The notes beneath the pieces are model-generated. The model did no database searches. It was not told where the DNA came from and saw only the letters and a program-made list of their open reading frames with translations. The position numbers were made by a program, and so were the translations under genes. DNA of 64,000 bases from Acidobacteriota bacterium (lineage in GTDB: Bacteria; Acidobacteriota; Blastocatellia; Pyrinomonadales; Pyrinomonadaceae): NCBI GenBank assembly GCA_016716435.1, contig JADJWI010000008.1, positions 496,001 to 560,000 on the forward strand, in the 5' to 3' direction. This document shows, in pieces, positions 1 through 9,345 of the stretch; the stretch's first letter is position 1; the number at the start of each line of letters is the position of its first letter.

Positions 1-104
1 GACTTCCGCCGACGGAACTGATTCCGTCTTCGCTCGGCGATGCGCCGACGTTGCTCGGGGCGATCGGGCTGGTTTTGGCAAGGAAATTTGGTTCGGTCAA
101 CTAG
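1..104 (+). CDS. C-terminal fragment, probable ROK-family protein
   Basis: The frame beginning at base 3 runs 33 codons to a TAG at 102-104. Its end, with an SSLGDAPTLLGA-like stretch followed by a helix, resembles the last helix of ROK-family sugar kinases and repressors, where a glycine-rich LxGA motif follows the conserved S-x-L-G-D turn. The gene starts upstream of the window, so neither the ATP site nor a DNA-binding domain can be checked. The ROK assignment is inference from a short tail; the reading frame itself is only moderately supported. Confidence 0.45.
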   Translation, partial: LPPTELIPSSLGDAPTLLGAIGLVLARKFGSVN

Positions 105-119
105 GCCGAACAACGATTC

Positions 120-148
120 TTGACAAGGTTATCGTATCTGTATTACAT
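120..148 (+). promoter_or_regulatory. possible sigma-70 promoter of the TonB receptor
   Basis: A perfect TTGACA lies at 120-125. Candidate -10 boxes are TATTAC at 141-146 (15-base spacer) or TTACAT at 143-148 (17-base spacer), both imperfect. It would give a leader of about 120 bases before the receptor, whose start has a good AAGGAG at 257-262. No other structure is evident in 105-272. Confidence 0.35.
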
Positions 149-272
149 CTTTGTTGGTAACTCCGACAAACTATTGGTTTTTCGCTCACACGTCTCCCGA
201 ACGGTTAGCGGCCGGAAACGGTTTCAAAAACACGGATTTCTGGAAATTTCGTAGCAAAGGAGAGAGAGAAAT

Positions 273-3221
273 ATGCGTCAAGCTTGGTTTTTTAAAAGAT
301 CGGTGGTCGCGATGGCCTTAGTTGCTGTTGTGTCCGTCTTTGGTGTATTTAACGCAAATGGCCAGTCCCAGGCTATTAATGGTCAGATCGAGGGCGTTGT
401 GACGGACCCGAACGGTGCATCTGTTCCGAGTGCGACCGTTACGGCCCGCAACCTCGGGACCGGTGCGGAAAGAACGGTTACGACCGAGTCGAACGGCAGC
501 TATCGCCTTCCGCTTTTGCCCTTGGGTGTCTATCGGGTAACGATCGAAGGCTCGGGTTTTCGGCGGCTTGTCCGCGAGGGCATTACGCTGACGACCGGCT
601 CGACGGCAACGGTCAATGCACAGCTCGAGGCCGGCGGCCTTGAGGAGACCGTGACGATCACATCTGACGCCCCGATCGCCGATCCGGGCAAGATCGACGT
701 TGGACGCGTAATGAACAATCGCGAGGTCCAGGGCCTGCCGCTCATTTCCAGAAATCCTTACAACTATGCGTTGTTGCAAGCGAACGTAACGGGCCGTACG
801 AATAACGAGTTTGGCGTTCCGCGTATCAACGCAAATGGCTACGCCCGGCGGACCAATTATCAGCTTGACGGTAACAACAATACGCAAGCCGACCGTGCCG
901 GCATCCGTCTAATGCCTATCTCTGACACATTTGTCAGCGAAGTTCAGTTGGTTACGAACGGTTTCTCTGCTGAATTTGGCAACACGCCCGGCCTTATCAT
1001 GAACGCGGTTACGCCGTCGGGTACCAACAGTATTCACGGGTCGGCGACCTATCGTTTTAGGCGGACCTCGATGTCGTCGCGATCATTTGGCCTTTCGCCT
1101 TCCGATACAAAGCCGGAAACAAAGGTCGACAATTTCACGGGAGCCGTTGGCGGCCCGATAATAAAAGATCGTTGGCACTTTTACGGCGGCTACGAGTGGG
1201 TCGAGCGCGACCTCGCCAGCCAAAGAACTTTGACGATTTCGGAAGCTAACAAGGCGGCCTTGATAGCGGTTGGATTTCCGGCAGATATCTTTCCAAGCGC
1301 TATCCCAGCGTCGCAGAAGGTGAATTTCTTTATCTTTCGCACGGACGCACAGTTGAACGATTCAAACCGGCTATCGGTCAGGTACAATTATTTCAAGAAC
1401 CTCTCGCCGAACAACATTGGCGGCGATCTCAACACTCTTCAGCGAAGCATTGATTTTAACGATAAGTCATACTCACTCGGGACGCAGCTTGCGTCGATCG
1501 TGAACAGTGAAATTATCAATGAGTTTCGCTTCCAGTATGCAAAACGCGATTCCCGTAACGTAGCTAACGCGTTTTCGGCTACGGGGATCAGTATCGCTAT
1601 TTCAGGGGTCGCCAACCTTGGTGCACCTGAGAATGATGACACTATCGCCCCGCTTCAGGTGACCACGCAGGTTCAGAACAACCTCACATGGACCCGCGGC
1701 GATCATGTAATGAAGTTCGGCGGTGGATTCAACCGGATCGAAGACGAGCGACGGTCAAATCAATTCGCACGCTACACGTTTGCGAACTTGCCGAACTTCT
1801 TGTCGGCACAAACCGGCATTTTGCAGACCGGTGCAAATTGTCCGAACGGCGTGCTCCGATGCTATACGACGTTTATTGAGGCATTTGGTGAGCCGGGAAT
1901 CACGTACGAATCTACGTTCTATAACTTCTTTGCTCAGGACGATTGGAAGATAACGCCCAGACTCAAACTCAATTACGGGCTTCGCTACGACCTCTACAAT
2001 ATTCCTGAAGCGAACGCCAGTTCACCGTTCTCCGCCTCGCAGAAATTCAAGGTTGATAAGAACAATTTTGCACCGAGGTTGGGAGTCGTATACGCTCTCC
2101 GCGAGGGCAACCGTCCTACCGTAATTAGGGCGAGTGCCGGAATTTACTACGACACGGTCTATCTGGATTTTTACCAGCGAGCACTCCTTAACAACGGGTC
2201 GCCGTCGTTTTTCAACTTCTCATTCGCTCCGACTGCCGCTGGAGCACCTGACTATCCGAACACGCTAGGTTCACTGCCTCCGGGGGCTGCGCTTCCGGTC
2301 CAGAGTATTGAAACGCTTGCTCCGGACTTTGAGAACATGTACGCGATACATATGAACGCGCAGGTCGAACAGGGCCTGACCGACGATATTTCGGTGACGG
2401 CGGGATTCATCCGTTCGGTTGGACGGCATATACCGGTGTACCGAAACATTAACCGCATAAACCCGGTTGGTACGCTTGCGGACGGAAGGCCGATCTTCAG
2501 CAATACGGTCAGCGCTGCGACACGCCTTGATCCGCGGTTCAACAACATCCTGATGGCAGAGTCGGTCGGAAATTCGTCCTACAATGCGTTGACCTTGCAG
2601 TTGAACAAGCGGTTCTCGAAAGGATATCAGTTCAGCGTGAACTATACGCTATCGAAGTCGGAGGATGATGCTCCGGAGCAGAACCTTGTTGCGGCAACAT
2701 CCACGGTCCGCCAGGACCCGACCGATGCACGCCGTGATTTTGGGCCGTCGTTGGCAGACCAGCGGCATACATTCGTGATGAGCTTCGTGGGCCGGCCGCA
2801 GTTCAACTTTGAGAACAAGGCACTCCGCTATATTGTCAACAATAACCAGTTCGGCATTATCGCGACGGCAAATAGCGGTGAACGCTATGACGTGGTAGCA
2901 ACTACCGATATCAACCGTGATGGATTCACCGGCTCGGACAATCCGGTCGGAGTCAGCCGCAACGCGTTTACGACGCCCGCCCAGTATAATGTGGACTTTA
3001 AGTATTCGCGGTATATCAACTTTACTGAACGGTTCAAGATGGAGATCTTTGCCGAGATCTCCAACCTGTTCAACGTGAACAGCATCTTTCAGCTAAACAA
3101 CCGAACAGTAGCGACGGATGCTACGGGAGTTCCGACCGCGGCTCTTCCGACCATTGACAATCGCCCGACATCGTCCTTGGACTCAAGGCAAGGGCAGATC
3201 GGCTTCAAGTTCATCTTCTAG
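273..3221 (+). CDS. TonB-dependent receptor, Oar-like, with carboxypeptidase-regulatory domain
   Basis: A 982-residue outer-membrane protein. Residues 1-30 form a signal peptide ending near NANGQ. Residues 33-115 form a CarboxypepD_reg/Cna-B-like fold (GQIEGVVTDPNGASVPSATV). A plug-like region follows and then a long beta-barrel rich in aromatic strands (for example YNYFKNL, FRFQYAKRDS, NYTLSKSEDD), ending in the aromatic beta-signal FKFIF. The layout matches the large Oar-like receptors that are abundant in Acidobacteriota, which take up large substrates with TonB energy or act in adhesion. The start is fixed by AAGGAG 11 bases upstream. No TonB-box or substrate can be assigned. The downstream symporter and deacetylase suggest a nutrient-uptake role, which is inference. 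Confidence 0.9.
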   Translation: MRQAWFFKRSVVAMALVAVVSVFGVFNANGQSQAINGQIEGVVTDPNGASVPSATVTARNLGTGAERTVTTESNGSYRLPLLPLGVYRVTIEGSGFRRLVREGITLTTGSTATVNAQLEAGGLEETVTITSDAPIADPGKIDVGRVMNNREVQGLPLISRNPYNYALLQANVTGRTNNEFGVPRINANGYARRTNYQLDGNNNTQADRAGIRLMPISDTFVSEVQLVTNGFSAEFGNTPGLIMNAVTPSGTNSIHGSATYRFRRTSMSSRSFGLSPSDTKPETKVDNFTGAVGGPIIKDRWHFYGGYEWVERDLASQRTLTISEANKAALIAVGFPADIFPSAIPASQKVNFFIFRTDAQLNDSNRLSVRYNYFKNLSPNNIGGDLNTLQRSIDFNDKSYSLGTQLASIVNSEIINEFRFQYAKRDSRNVANAFSATGISIAISGVANLGAPENDDTIAPLQVTTQVQNNLTWTRGDHVMKFGGGFNRIEDERRSNQFARYTFANLPNFLSAQTGILQTGANCPNGVLRCYTTFIEAFGEPGITYESTFYNFFAQDDWKITPRLKLNYGLRYDLYNIPEANASSPFSASQKFKVDKNNFAPRLGVVYALREGNRPTVIRASAGIYYDTVYLDFYQRALLNNGSPSFFNFSFAPTAAGAPDYPNTLGSLPPGAALPVQSIETLAPDFENMYAIHMNAQVEQGLTDDISVTAGFIRSVGRHIPVYRNINRINPVGTLADGRPIFSNTVSAATRLDPRFNNILMAESVGNSSYNALTLQLNKRFSKGYQFSVNYTLSKSEDDAPEQNLVAATSTVRQDPTDARRDFGPSLADQRHTFVMSFVGRPQFNFENKALRYIVNNNQFGIIATANSGERYDVVATTDINRDGFTGSDNPVGVSRNAFTTPAQYNVDFKYSRYINFTERFKMEIFAEISNLFNVNSIFQLNNRTVATDATGVPTAALPTIDNRPTSSLDSRQGQIGFKFIF

Positions 3222-3236
3222 TTTGGCTTTCGCTTT

Positions 3237-3267
3237 CCGGAATGCATCCAACGCGGGTGCATTCCGG
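3237..3267 (+). promoter_or_regulatory. intercistronic RNA hairpin without U-tract
   Basis: A perfect 10-base inverted repeat (CCGGAATGCA / TGCATTCCGG) encloses an 11-base interval that can itself add a U-G and two C-G pairs, giving a 13-pair stem with an AACGC loop. It begins 16 bases after the receptor stop. No run of T follows, so it looks more like an mRNA-stabilising or processing hairpin than a terminator. It could set different mRNA levels for the receptor and the downstream transporter genes. Confidence 0.5.
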
Positions 3268-3288
3268 GAACATCAGACAAAACTACCG

Positions 3289-3438
3289 ATGAAAGAGCAG
3301 GAGAAAGCAGCACCAGTCGCACCGCCCCGGGAAGAACTACCGGACGATTGGTGGTACAAGGTTTACGTCGCTGTTATGGTGACGACCGTTTTTGTGATCG
3401 TGCTTCTTTGGCTTTTCAGTAGGTATTTCGCCGCCTGA
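3289..3438 (+). CDS. 49-residue single-span membrane protein upstream of the symporter
   Basis: The peptide starts with a charged N-terminus (MKEQEKAAPVAPPREELPDDWWYK), followed by one transmembrane helix (VYVAVMVTTVFVIVLLWLF) and a short tail, SRYFAA. It ends 17 bases before the sodium:solute symporter start on the same strand, so the two are probably co-translated. Small single-helix partners are known for some SSS-family carriers. Here the partner role is inferred from spacing and topology only. The ATG at 3289 is chosen because the longer open frame overlaps the receptor gene. There is no clear ribosome site, so coupling to upstream translation is possible. Confidence 0.6.
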   Translation: MKEQEKAAPVAPPREELPDDWWYKVYVAVMVTTVFVIVLLWLFSRYFAA

Positions 3439-3455
3439 GACTTTGAAGATCAATA

Positions 3456-5147
3456 ATGAGGTTTCTTGACTGGCTGGTGGTCGTCGCGTATTTGGCTTAC
3501 GTCATTTGGGACGGCATCCGGCTCTCTAAAAACACAGGCGATGTCGAGGGGTTCTTCCTCGCCAACCGGAGCCTGCCGTGGTGGGCGGTCGGGCTTTCTG
3601 TAATGGCGACGCAGATGTCCGCCATTACGCTCGTCGGCACAACGGGACAGGCTTATTCGGACGGCATGCGATTCCTGCAGTTCTACTACGGGATGCCGCT
3701 GGCGATGATCATCCTCTGTGTGACCGTCGTCCCGTTCTTTTACCGGGCAAGAGTCTTTACAGCTTACGAGTATCTTGAGAAACGGTTTGACTCCAAGACC
3801 CGTTCACTAACAAGTTTTTGCTTTCTTCTATCCCGCGGGCTTTCGGTCGGGGTCATCATCGCCGCACCTTCGGTGGTGCTTTCGATAGTCTTGGGTTGGA
3901 GCGAAGTGGCTACGATCTTTTTGATCGGAATGTCCACCACGTTCTATACGATGCTCGGCGGCGTTCAGGCCGTCACATGGACGGACGTCAAGCAGATGGT
4001 TCTCATCTTCTTTGGCCTTTTCGTCTGTATATTTGTCATCGTTGGACAGTTTCCGGGCTCGGTCTCGGTCACGGACGGGCTCCACATCGCCGGTGCTCTG
4101 GGCAAACTTGAGACCGTCGATTTCAGCTTTGACCTAACCGAAAAATACACATTCTGGTCGGGCACCATTGCCGCACTTTTCCTTTTTCTTTCATATTTCG
4201 GCTGCGACCAGAGCCAGGTTCAGCGATTCCTAACGGCAAAATCGGTCGGCGAGGGCAGAACATCGCTGCTAATGAGCGCGTTCTTGAAGATCCCGATGCA
4301 GTTCATGATCCTGCTGATCGGCATCTTCGTCTTTGTCTTCTATCAGTTCGTCGCTCCGCCGATGATCTTTAACGCGGTCGAGAGCCGGAAGATCGAGCAG
4401 ACGGCACAGTTTGCCCCGCTGCAAGAGCGGTACAATTCGGTTCACGCGGCACGCTCCGAGGCAGCTCTTGCCTACGCGGAAAATAAGGACGACGCGACGA
4501 AGCAGCGTTATCAGGAAGCACACAAAGAATTTGCCAACGTCCGAAACGAAGCTGCCGAGCTGGTCAAGTCGACGACCGGGAACAGCAAATTCAACGACGT
4601 GAATTACGTTTTTCCGTCGTTTGTCGTCACCTATATGCCGATGGGCATCCTCGGGCTGATCATCGCCGCGATCTTTGCTGCCGCGATGTCTTCGATCTCA
4701 TCTGAGCTGAACGCGCTCGCGACCGCATCTACTATCGATTTCTACCGCCGTCACTTCAATCCGAATGCTACGACCAAGCACTTCGTTCGCTTTGGCCGGT
4801 TTGCGACATTCGTTTGGGGCGTTTTTGCCTGCATTGTCGCCACATACGCGACAAATCTCGGTTCACTCATCGAGGTCGTAAACAAATTCGGCTCGTTCTT
4901 TTACGGATCGTTGCTTGGCGTTTTCGTTCTGGCGATCGGCGTCAGGCGGGCGAGGGCACGCGGCGCTTTCTTTGGGTTGATCTTGGGCGTTGCATCGGTT
5001 TGGATCGCGAGCCTTTACACCAATATCGAGTTTCTTTGGTTCAATGTCGTCGGCTGCGTCGTTACGGTCGTTATGGGCTACCTCATCAGCCTGACCGTAC
5101 CGAACGAGCCCACGGCCAGTGCAGAAGACGCTGTCCCCACGGCGTAA
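3456..5147 (+). CDS. sodium:solute symporter (SSS/SGLT family)
   Basis: A 563-residue inner-membrane carrier that uses the sodium gradient to import a small solute. It has about 13-14 hydrophobic helices starting at residue 4, with the SSS-type stretch YEYLEKRFDSKTRSLTSFCF near residue 110 and helix 8-type GLIIAAIFAAAMSSISSELN, which matches the family's sodium-site region. Residues about 305-380 form an unusual charged, probably helical soluble insert between membrane helices. The gene sits between a 49-residue membrane peptide and a secreted PIG-L deacetylase, with gaps of 17 and 16 bases. Substrate cannot be read from sequence; a sugar or amino-sugar product of the deacetylase is a guess. 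Confidence 0.9.
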   Translation: MRFLDWLVVVAYLAYVIWDGIRLSKNTGDVEGFFLANRSLPWWAVGLSVMATQMSAITLVGTTGQAYSDGMRFLQFYYGMPLAMIILCVTVVPFFYRARVFTAYEYLEKRFDSKTRSLTSFCFLLSRGLSVGVIIAAPSVVLSIVLGWSEVATIFLIGMSTTFYTMLGGVQAVTWTDVKQMVLIFFGLFVCIFVIVGQFPGSVSVTDGLHIAGALGKLETVDFSFDLTEKYTFWSGTIAALFLFLSYFGCDQSQVQRFLTAKSVGEGRTSLLMSAFLKIPMQFMILLIGIFVFVFYQFVAPPMIFNAVESRKIEQTAQFAPLQERYNSVHAARSEAALAYAENKDDATKQRYQEAHKEFANVRNEAAELVKSTTGNSKFNDVNYVFPSFVVTYMPMGILGLIIAAIFAAAMSSISSELNALATASTIDFYRRHFNPNATTKHFVRFGRFATFVWGVFACIVATYATNLGSLIEVVNKFGSFFYGSLLGVFVLAIGVRRARARGAFFGLILGVASVWIASLYTNIEFLWFNVVGCVVTVVMGYLISLTVPNEPTASAEDAVPTA

Positions 5148-5163
5148 AGTCAACGGAGAAATA

Positions 5164-7830
5164 ATGAAAAGAGCATTTCGTTCGGTCGCATTTGTACTAA
5201 CTGCGGCGCTGGTCCTGACCGCCATTCCGCTCGGGCTGCCGCAAACCGCTTCGGCCCAGGTTCGGCCGATCTACGACATGGGCGCCTCGGGGCTCGGCCA
5301 GATACTTCGCCGTCTGCAAAACGCAAAGAGCGCGATGCACACCGGCGCTCATCCGGACGACGAAGACTCGGGCCTGATGGCCTATCTCGCAAGGCGTGAA
5401 GCTGCTCGTGGGACCTATCTTTCGCTCAACCGCGGCGAAGGCGGACAGAATGTCATCGGGGAGGAACTGTTCGAGGGCCTTGGCGTGATCCGTACGGAAG
5501 AATTGCTTCAGGCCCGCAGGCTCGACGGCGGCGACCAGCACTTTACGCGGGTGATGGACTATGGCTTTTCGAAGACCATCGAAGAGGCTCGACGCAATTG
5601 GAATGAGCAGCAGGTCCTTGCGGACATGGTACGGGCGATCCGCATCTATAAGCCGCTTGTCGTGATCTCGCGGTTTTCGGGAACGCCGGCCGACGGCCAT
5701 GGCCATCACCAACTTGCCGGGCATCTAACGCCGCTGGCCTTTCGTGCCGCTGGCGACCCGAGGCAGTTTCCCGAGCACATGCGCGAGGGCATTGAGCCCT
5801 GGCAGCCGCTGAAACTTTATCAGGGTCAGGGTTTCAGGCCGGATGCCGCAAATCCGCCAACGCTTGTGCTCAACACCGGGCTCTACGATTCGCTGATCGG
5901 CCGCAGTTACTTCGAGATCGCGATGGAGGGCCGGAGCCAGCACAAGTCGCAGGAGATGGGCGTGCTCGAGCTTCGCGGACGGCAAAGCTCGGGGATGACA
6001 CTTCTCGAATCAAAGGCTGCAAAGGTCGAGAACGAGACGAGTGTTTTTGACGGCATCGATACCTCAATTACGGGCATAGCCGCACTTACGAACAATAGCG
6101 AGGCTACCTTCAAGCAAAAACTCGCCGAGCTTCAGGCGACCGCTGCCGAAGCTCTCCGCGAGTACGACGCTATGGCCCCGGAAAAGATCGTCCCGATCCT
6201 CGCACGCGGCTACAAGCAGGCATACGATGCCGAATGGTCAACGCGACAGCCGGATTCGAAGTTTTTTGTGCGTCATAAGAAAGAAGAGTTTGCCGAGGCA
6301 CTGCGGATGGCCGCGGGTGTCGTTGTGGATGCACTTGCCGATACCGAGATGCTCAATCCCGGAGCTTCAACGAACGTTGGCGTTCGTGTTTTTGCTAATG
6401 ACGGCAGTCCGGTGAAGGTTGTGAAAACATCGGTCGCCGTGCCTGCGGGCTGGGCTGCGGCGAGCATTGCTGAGCCCGAGCAGCCGCCCGCGACCGGATT
6501 CAGGCCGCGAAATGAAAATGCGATGGGCTCATCGTTCTTCAAGCTGACGGCCGCGGCCGATGCTCGACCGACCCAGCCATACTGGCTTGAAAAGCCTCGG
6601 GACAAGTTCACGTTCGATTGGTCAACGGCGGGCATCTGGCAGAATATGCCGTTTGCCGAGCCACTCGCTACCGCCGAGGCCGTGCTTGAGATCGGCGGGC
6701 AGGAGATAACCGTCCGCCGCGAGGTTGAGTACCGCTTTGCAGACGATATTCGCGGCGAGCTCCGGCGTCCCTTGACGATCGTACCGGCCGCGACCATCGG
6801 GCTTGATTCAGATCTGCTGATCGTTTCCAAAAGACCGCAAGCGACCAAGCATCGGATCGTGACTACGGTAACGAACAACACGCCCGGGGAGCTTTCGGGC
6901 AACGCATCTCTTGACCTTCCGGCCGGTTGGGCAAAGGCGCCGAGTTCGATCCCGTTCACGCTTCCGAGGTTTGGCGATAAGACGGCGTTCACATTCGAAG
7001 TGACCGTGCCGGCAAATACGGCGGTTGGTTCCTACAAGGTCGGAGCTATCGCCGAAGTGGGCGGCAAGCGTTTTAATGAGTCGATGCAGACCATTGCCTA
7101 TCCGCACATGCAGACGCACCGGATGTTCAGGGCTGCGAACGTGACCGCACATGTGCTCGACCTCGAGATCGCTCAGGTCAAGATCGGTTACATAATGGGC
7201 AGCGGCGACAAAGTGCCGGAGGCGATCCGCCGGCTCGGGCTTGACGTGGCCATGCTCGGCGAAAAGGACCTTTCGACCGGCGACCTTTCTGCCTACGACG
7301 TAATCATGGTCGGCGTTCGAGCTTCGCAGGTCCGTCCGGACCTCGTCGCAAATAACGGCCGGCTTCTCGAATTTGCCAGGAACGGCGGCACTCTGGTTGT
7401 TCAATACCAGCAGCAGGAGTACATCCAGAATAATATGCAGCCGTTCCCGGCAAGTATGACCGGCGTCACGCGCGGAAACCAGCGGATAGGCAACGTCCGC
7501 ACTACGGACGAGAACGCCAAGGTCAATGTGCTCGTGCCGGGGCATCCGCTCTTTAACTTCCCAAACAAGATCGGCGAGAGCGACTGGGCAAATTGGATTC
7601 AGGAGCGAAACCTTTACTCCTTCTCGACATGGGACGCGGCTTACACGCCGCTGCTTGAATCGACGGATGAAGGCGATGACCCGAACAAGGGCGCAATGCT
7701 TTACGCTCCGCTCGGCAAGGGCCATTATCTTTACACTTCGTATTCGTGGTTCCGGCAGTTGCCGGCCGGCACCCCGGGTGCTTACCGAATTTTCGCAAAC
7801 ATCTTGAGCCTGCCGAAGGCGCCGAAATAG
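5164..7830 (+). CDS. secreted PIG-L family deacetylase with C-terminal accessory domains
   Basis: An 888-residue zinc-dependent N-deacetylase-like protein. A signal peptide ends near PQTASAQ (residue 32). The metal motif AHPDDE lies at residues 62-67 and a second histidine cluster (HGHHQLAGH) near residue 180, both typical of PIG-L/LmbE enzymes that deacetylate N-acetylglucosaminyl groups. The middle (about 390-630) holds two Ig-like or NPCBM/CARDB-like segments. The last 220 residues look like a ThuA/GATase-like Rossmann fold (YIMGSGDKVPEAIRRLGL, VMLPG-like turns). The ATG at 5164 follows GGAGAAATA; an earlier in-frame start would overlap the symporter. Operon with the upstream symporter is likely. 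The true substrate is unknown. Confidence 0.85.
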   Translation: MKRAFRSVAFVLTAALVLTAIPLGLPQTASAQVRPIYDMGASGLGQILRRLQNAKSAMHTGAHPDDEDSGLMAYLARREAARGTYLSLNRGEGGQNVIGEELFEGLGVIRTEELLQARRLDGGDQHFTRVMDYGFSKTIEEARRNWNEQQVLADMVRAIRIYKPLVVISRFSGTPADGHGHHQLAGHLTPLAFRAAGDPRQFPEHMREGIEPWQPLKLYQGQGFRPDAANPPTLVLNTGLYDSLIGRSYFEIAMEGRSQHKSQEMGVLELRGRQSSGMTLLESKAAKVENETSVFDGIDTSITGIAALTNNSEATFKQKLAELQATAAEALREYDAMAPEKIVPILARGYKQAYDAEWSTRQPDSKFFVRHKKEEFAEALRMAAGVVVDALADTEMLNPGASTNVGVRVFANDGSPVKVVKTSVAVPAGWAAASIAEPEQPPATGFRPRNENAMGSSFFKLTAAADARPTQPYWLEKPRDKFTFDWSTAGIWQNMPFAEPLATAEAVLEIGGQEITVRREVEYRFADDIRGELRRPLTIVPAATIGLDSDLLIVSKRPQATKHRIVTTVTNNTPGELSGNASLDLPAGWAKAPSSIPFTLPRFGDKTAFTFEVTVPANTAVGSYKVGAIAEVGGKRFNESMQTIAYPHMQTHRMFRAANVTAHVLDLEIAQVKIGYIMGSGDKVPEAIRRLGLDVAMLGEKDLSTGDLSAYDVIMVGVRASQVRPDLVANNGRLLEFARNGGTLVVQYQQQEYIQNNMQPFPASMTGVTRGNQRIGNVRTTDENAKVNVLVPGHPLFNFPNKIGESDWANWIQERNLYSFSTWDAAYTPLLESTDEGDDPNKGAMLYAPLGKGHYLYTSYSWFRQLPAGTPGAYRIFANILSLPKAPK

Positions 7831-7840
7831 AGCTTGTTAA

Positions 7841-9310
7841 ATGGAAGAAAAATTTCCGGCCCGCGGGTACAAAGACAATGTACTCGCGGACTGTTTTGAA
7901 GACGCAAAACGCTACTTTCTTGATGCCTATCATCAGGTAGATCTAGCCCATGCCGTAATGCTCGGCGAGCAAGAGATCATATCGGCGGAGGAGCTAAGGA
8001 CTATCCTCAAGGCACTTCGCCGGCTTGATTTTGATGCGATCAAGGCACGCGAATATGATGGCACATTTGAGGACGTCTTTTACCTAATTCAGCAGGAGAT
8101 CGCGAAGCAATGCGATGCCGAGACGGCAGGTAAGCTGCACACGGCACGTAGCCGTAACGACATTGACGTCACCATTTACAGGCTGCAGCTTCGTGAGCTT
8201 TGCCTTACGCTGATCACTTCTGCCGTCGAGCTGCGGCGTGTTTTCCACCAGCTCGCGGCCGAGCATCACGAGACCGTAATGCCGGCCTATACGCACACGC
8301 AACCGGCTCAGCCGACGACCCTTGCACATTTCATTTTAGCGATGTCGGAGAACCTCGGGCGAGACATTCGCAGACTCCGGGCGGCATTTGAAAATATGAA
8401 CCGCTCGCCGCTCGGCTCGGGTGCGATAACGACGAGCGGTTTCCCGATCGACCGTCATCGCGTGGCGGAGCTTCTCGGGTTTTCAGAGCCGACCGTTAAC
8501 AGCTACGGCTCGATCGCGTCGGTCGATTATTTTACCGAAACGCTCGGCGCGGTCGCTGCCATGCTCGTCAACATCGGCAAGTTTGCGCAGGAATTCATGC
8601 AGATGGCGATGGTCGAGTTCAATGCGATCCGGTTGCCGGATGGCTATGTGCAGGGCTCATCGATAATGCCGCAGAAACGAAACCCCGTCGCGCTCGAACA
8701 TATTCGGGCGATCGGCAGCAAGGCTCTCGGGCAAACGCTCGGCGTTTTTACGGCGGTCCACAACACGCCGTTTGGTGACATCAACGACGTCGAGGACGAC
8801 CTGCAGCCGCTGATATACAGCGCGATGCGCGACGCGAACCGAGCTGTCTCGCTTTTTGGACACACACTTGGATCAGCGAAGTTTGATACGGAAAATCTCC
8901 GCCGACGCGCGGGCGAGAACTTCATCGCGGTCACCGAGCTTGCGGATACGATCGTCCGGCGGGAAAATTTGCCCTTCAGTATTGCGCATAGCATCGTCGG
9001 CAAAAGCGTTCGGCTTGCTATCGATGCGGGCAGTAATGTGACGCACGAGATAATTCAGGAAGCGGCGATGGAAGTTTTGGGACACGAACTCGAGCTTTCG
9101 CCCGAAGCGCTTGCGGCGGCTGTCAGCCCGGAGAACTTTGTGGCGGTCCGGACGATCTATGGCGGGCCGGCACCGTCGGAGACCCAGCGTGCCCTTCGGG
9201 CCGAGCGGGATACGGCCGACAAAGACTCGGAGTGGCTCGCATTGACCCGAGCTCACCTGGACAATGCAAATATGGTCCTTCAGCGGACCGTTGACGAAAG
9301 GATCTCGTAA
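7841..9310 (+). CDS. argH: argininosuccinate lyase
   Basis: A 489-residue cytoplasmic enzyme that splits argininosuccinate into arginine and fumarate, the last step of arginine synthesis. The fumarase-superfamily signature GSSIMPQKRNP (about residues 272-282) carries the mobile catalytic serine loop. TARSRND near residue 102 and THTQPAQPTT near 150 match the other two conserved regions. Length is slightly above the usual 455-470. It starts 10 bases after the deacetylase stop, so it may share that transcript, although no other arginine gene is in the window. Confidence 0.95.
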   Translation: MEEKFPARGYKDNVLADCFEDAKRYFLDAYHQVDLAHAVMLGEQEIISAEELRTILKALRRLDFDAIKAREYDGTFEDVFYLIQQEIAKQCDAETAGKLHTARSRNDIDVTIYRLQLRELCLTLITSAVELRRVFHQLAAEHHETVMPAYTHTQPAQPTTLAHFILAMSENLGRDIRRLRAAFENMNRSPLGSGAITTSGFPIDRHRVAELLGFSEPTVNSYGSIASVDYFTETLGAVAAMLVNIGKFAQEFMQMAMVEFNAIRLPDGYVQGSSIMPQKRNPVALEHIRAIGSKALGQTLGVFTAVHNTPFGDINDVEDDLQPLIYSAMRDANRAVSLFGHTLGSAKFDTENLRRRAGENFIAVTELADTIVRRENLPFSIAHSIVGKSVRLAIDAGSNVTHEIIQEAAMEVLGHELELSPEALAAAVSPENFVAVRTIYGGPAPSETQRALRAERDTADKDSEWLALTRAHLDNANMVLQRTVDERIS

Positions 9311-9345
9311 CGAGGACGCAGGCTCGTTCGTGAGATCGATTTAAG

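Noticed and set aside
6808..7725. A 305-codon open frame on the minus strand
   Set aside because: It lies fully inside the deacetylase gene on the opposite strand and shows no family features.
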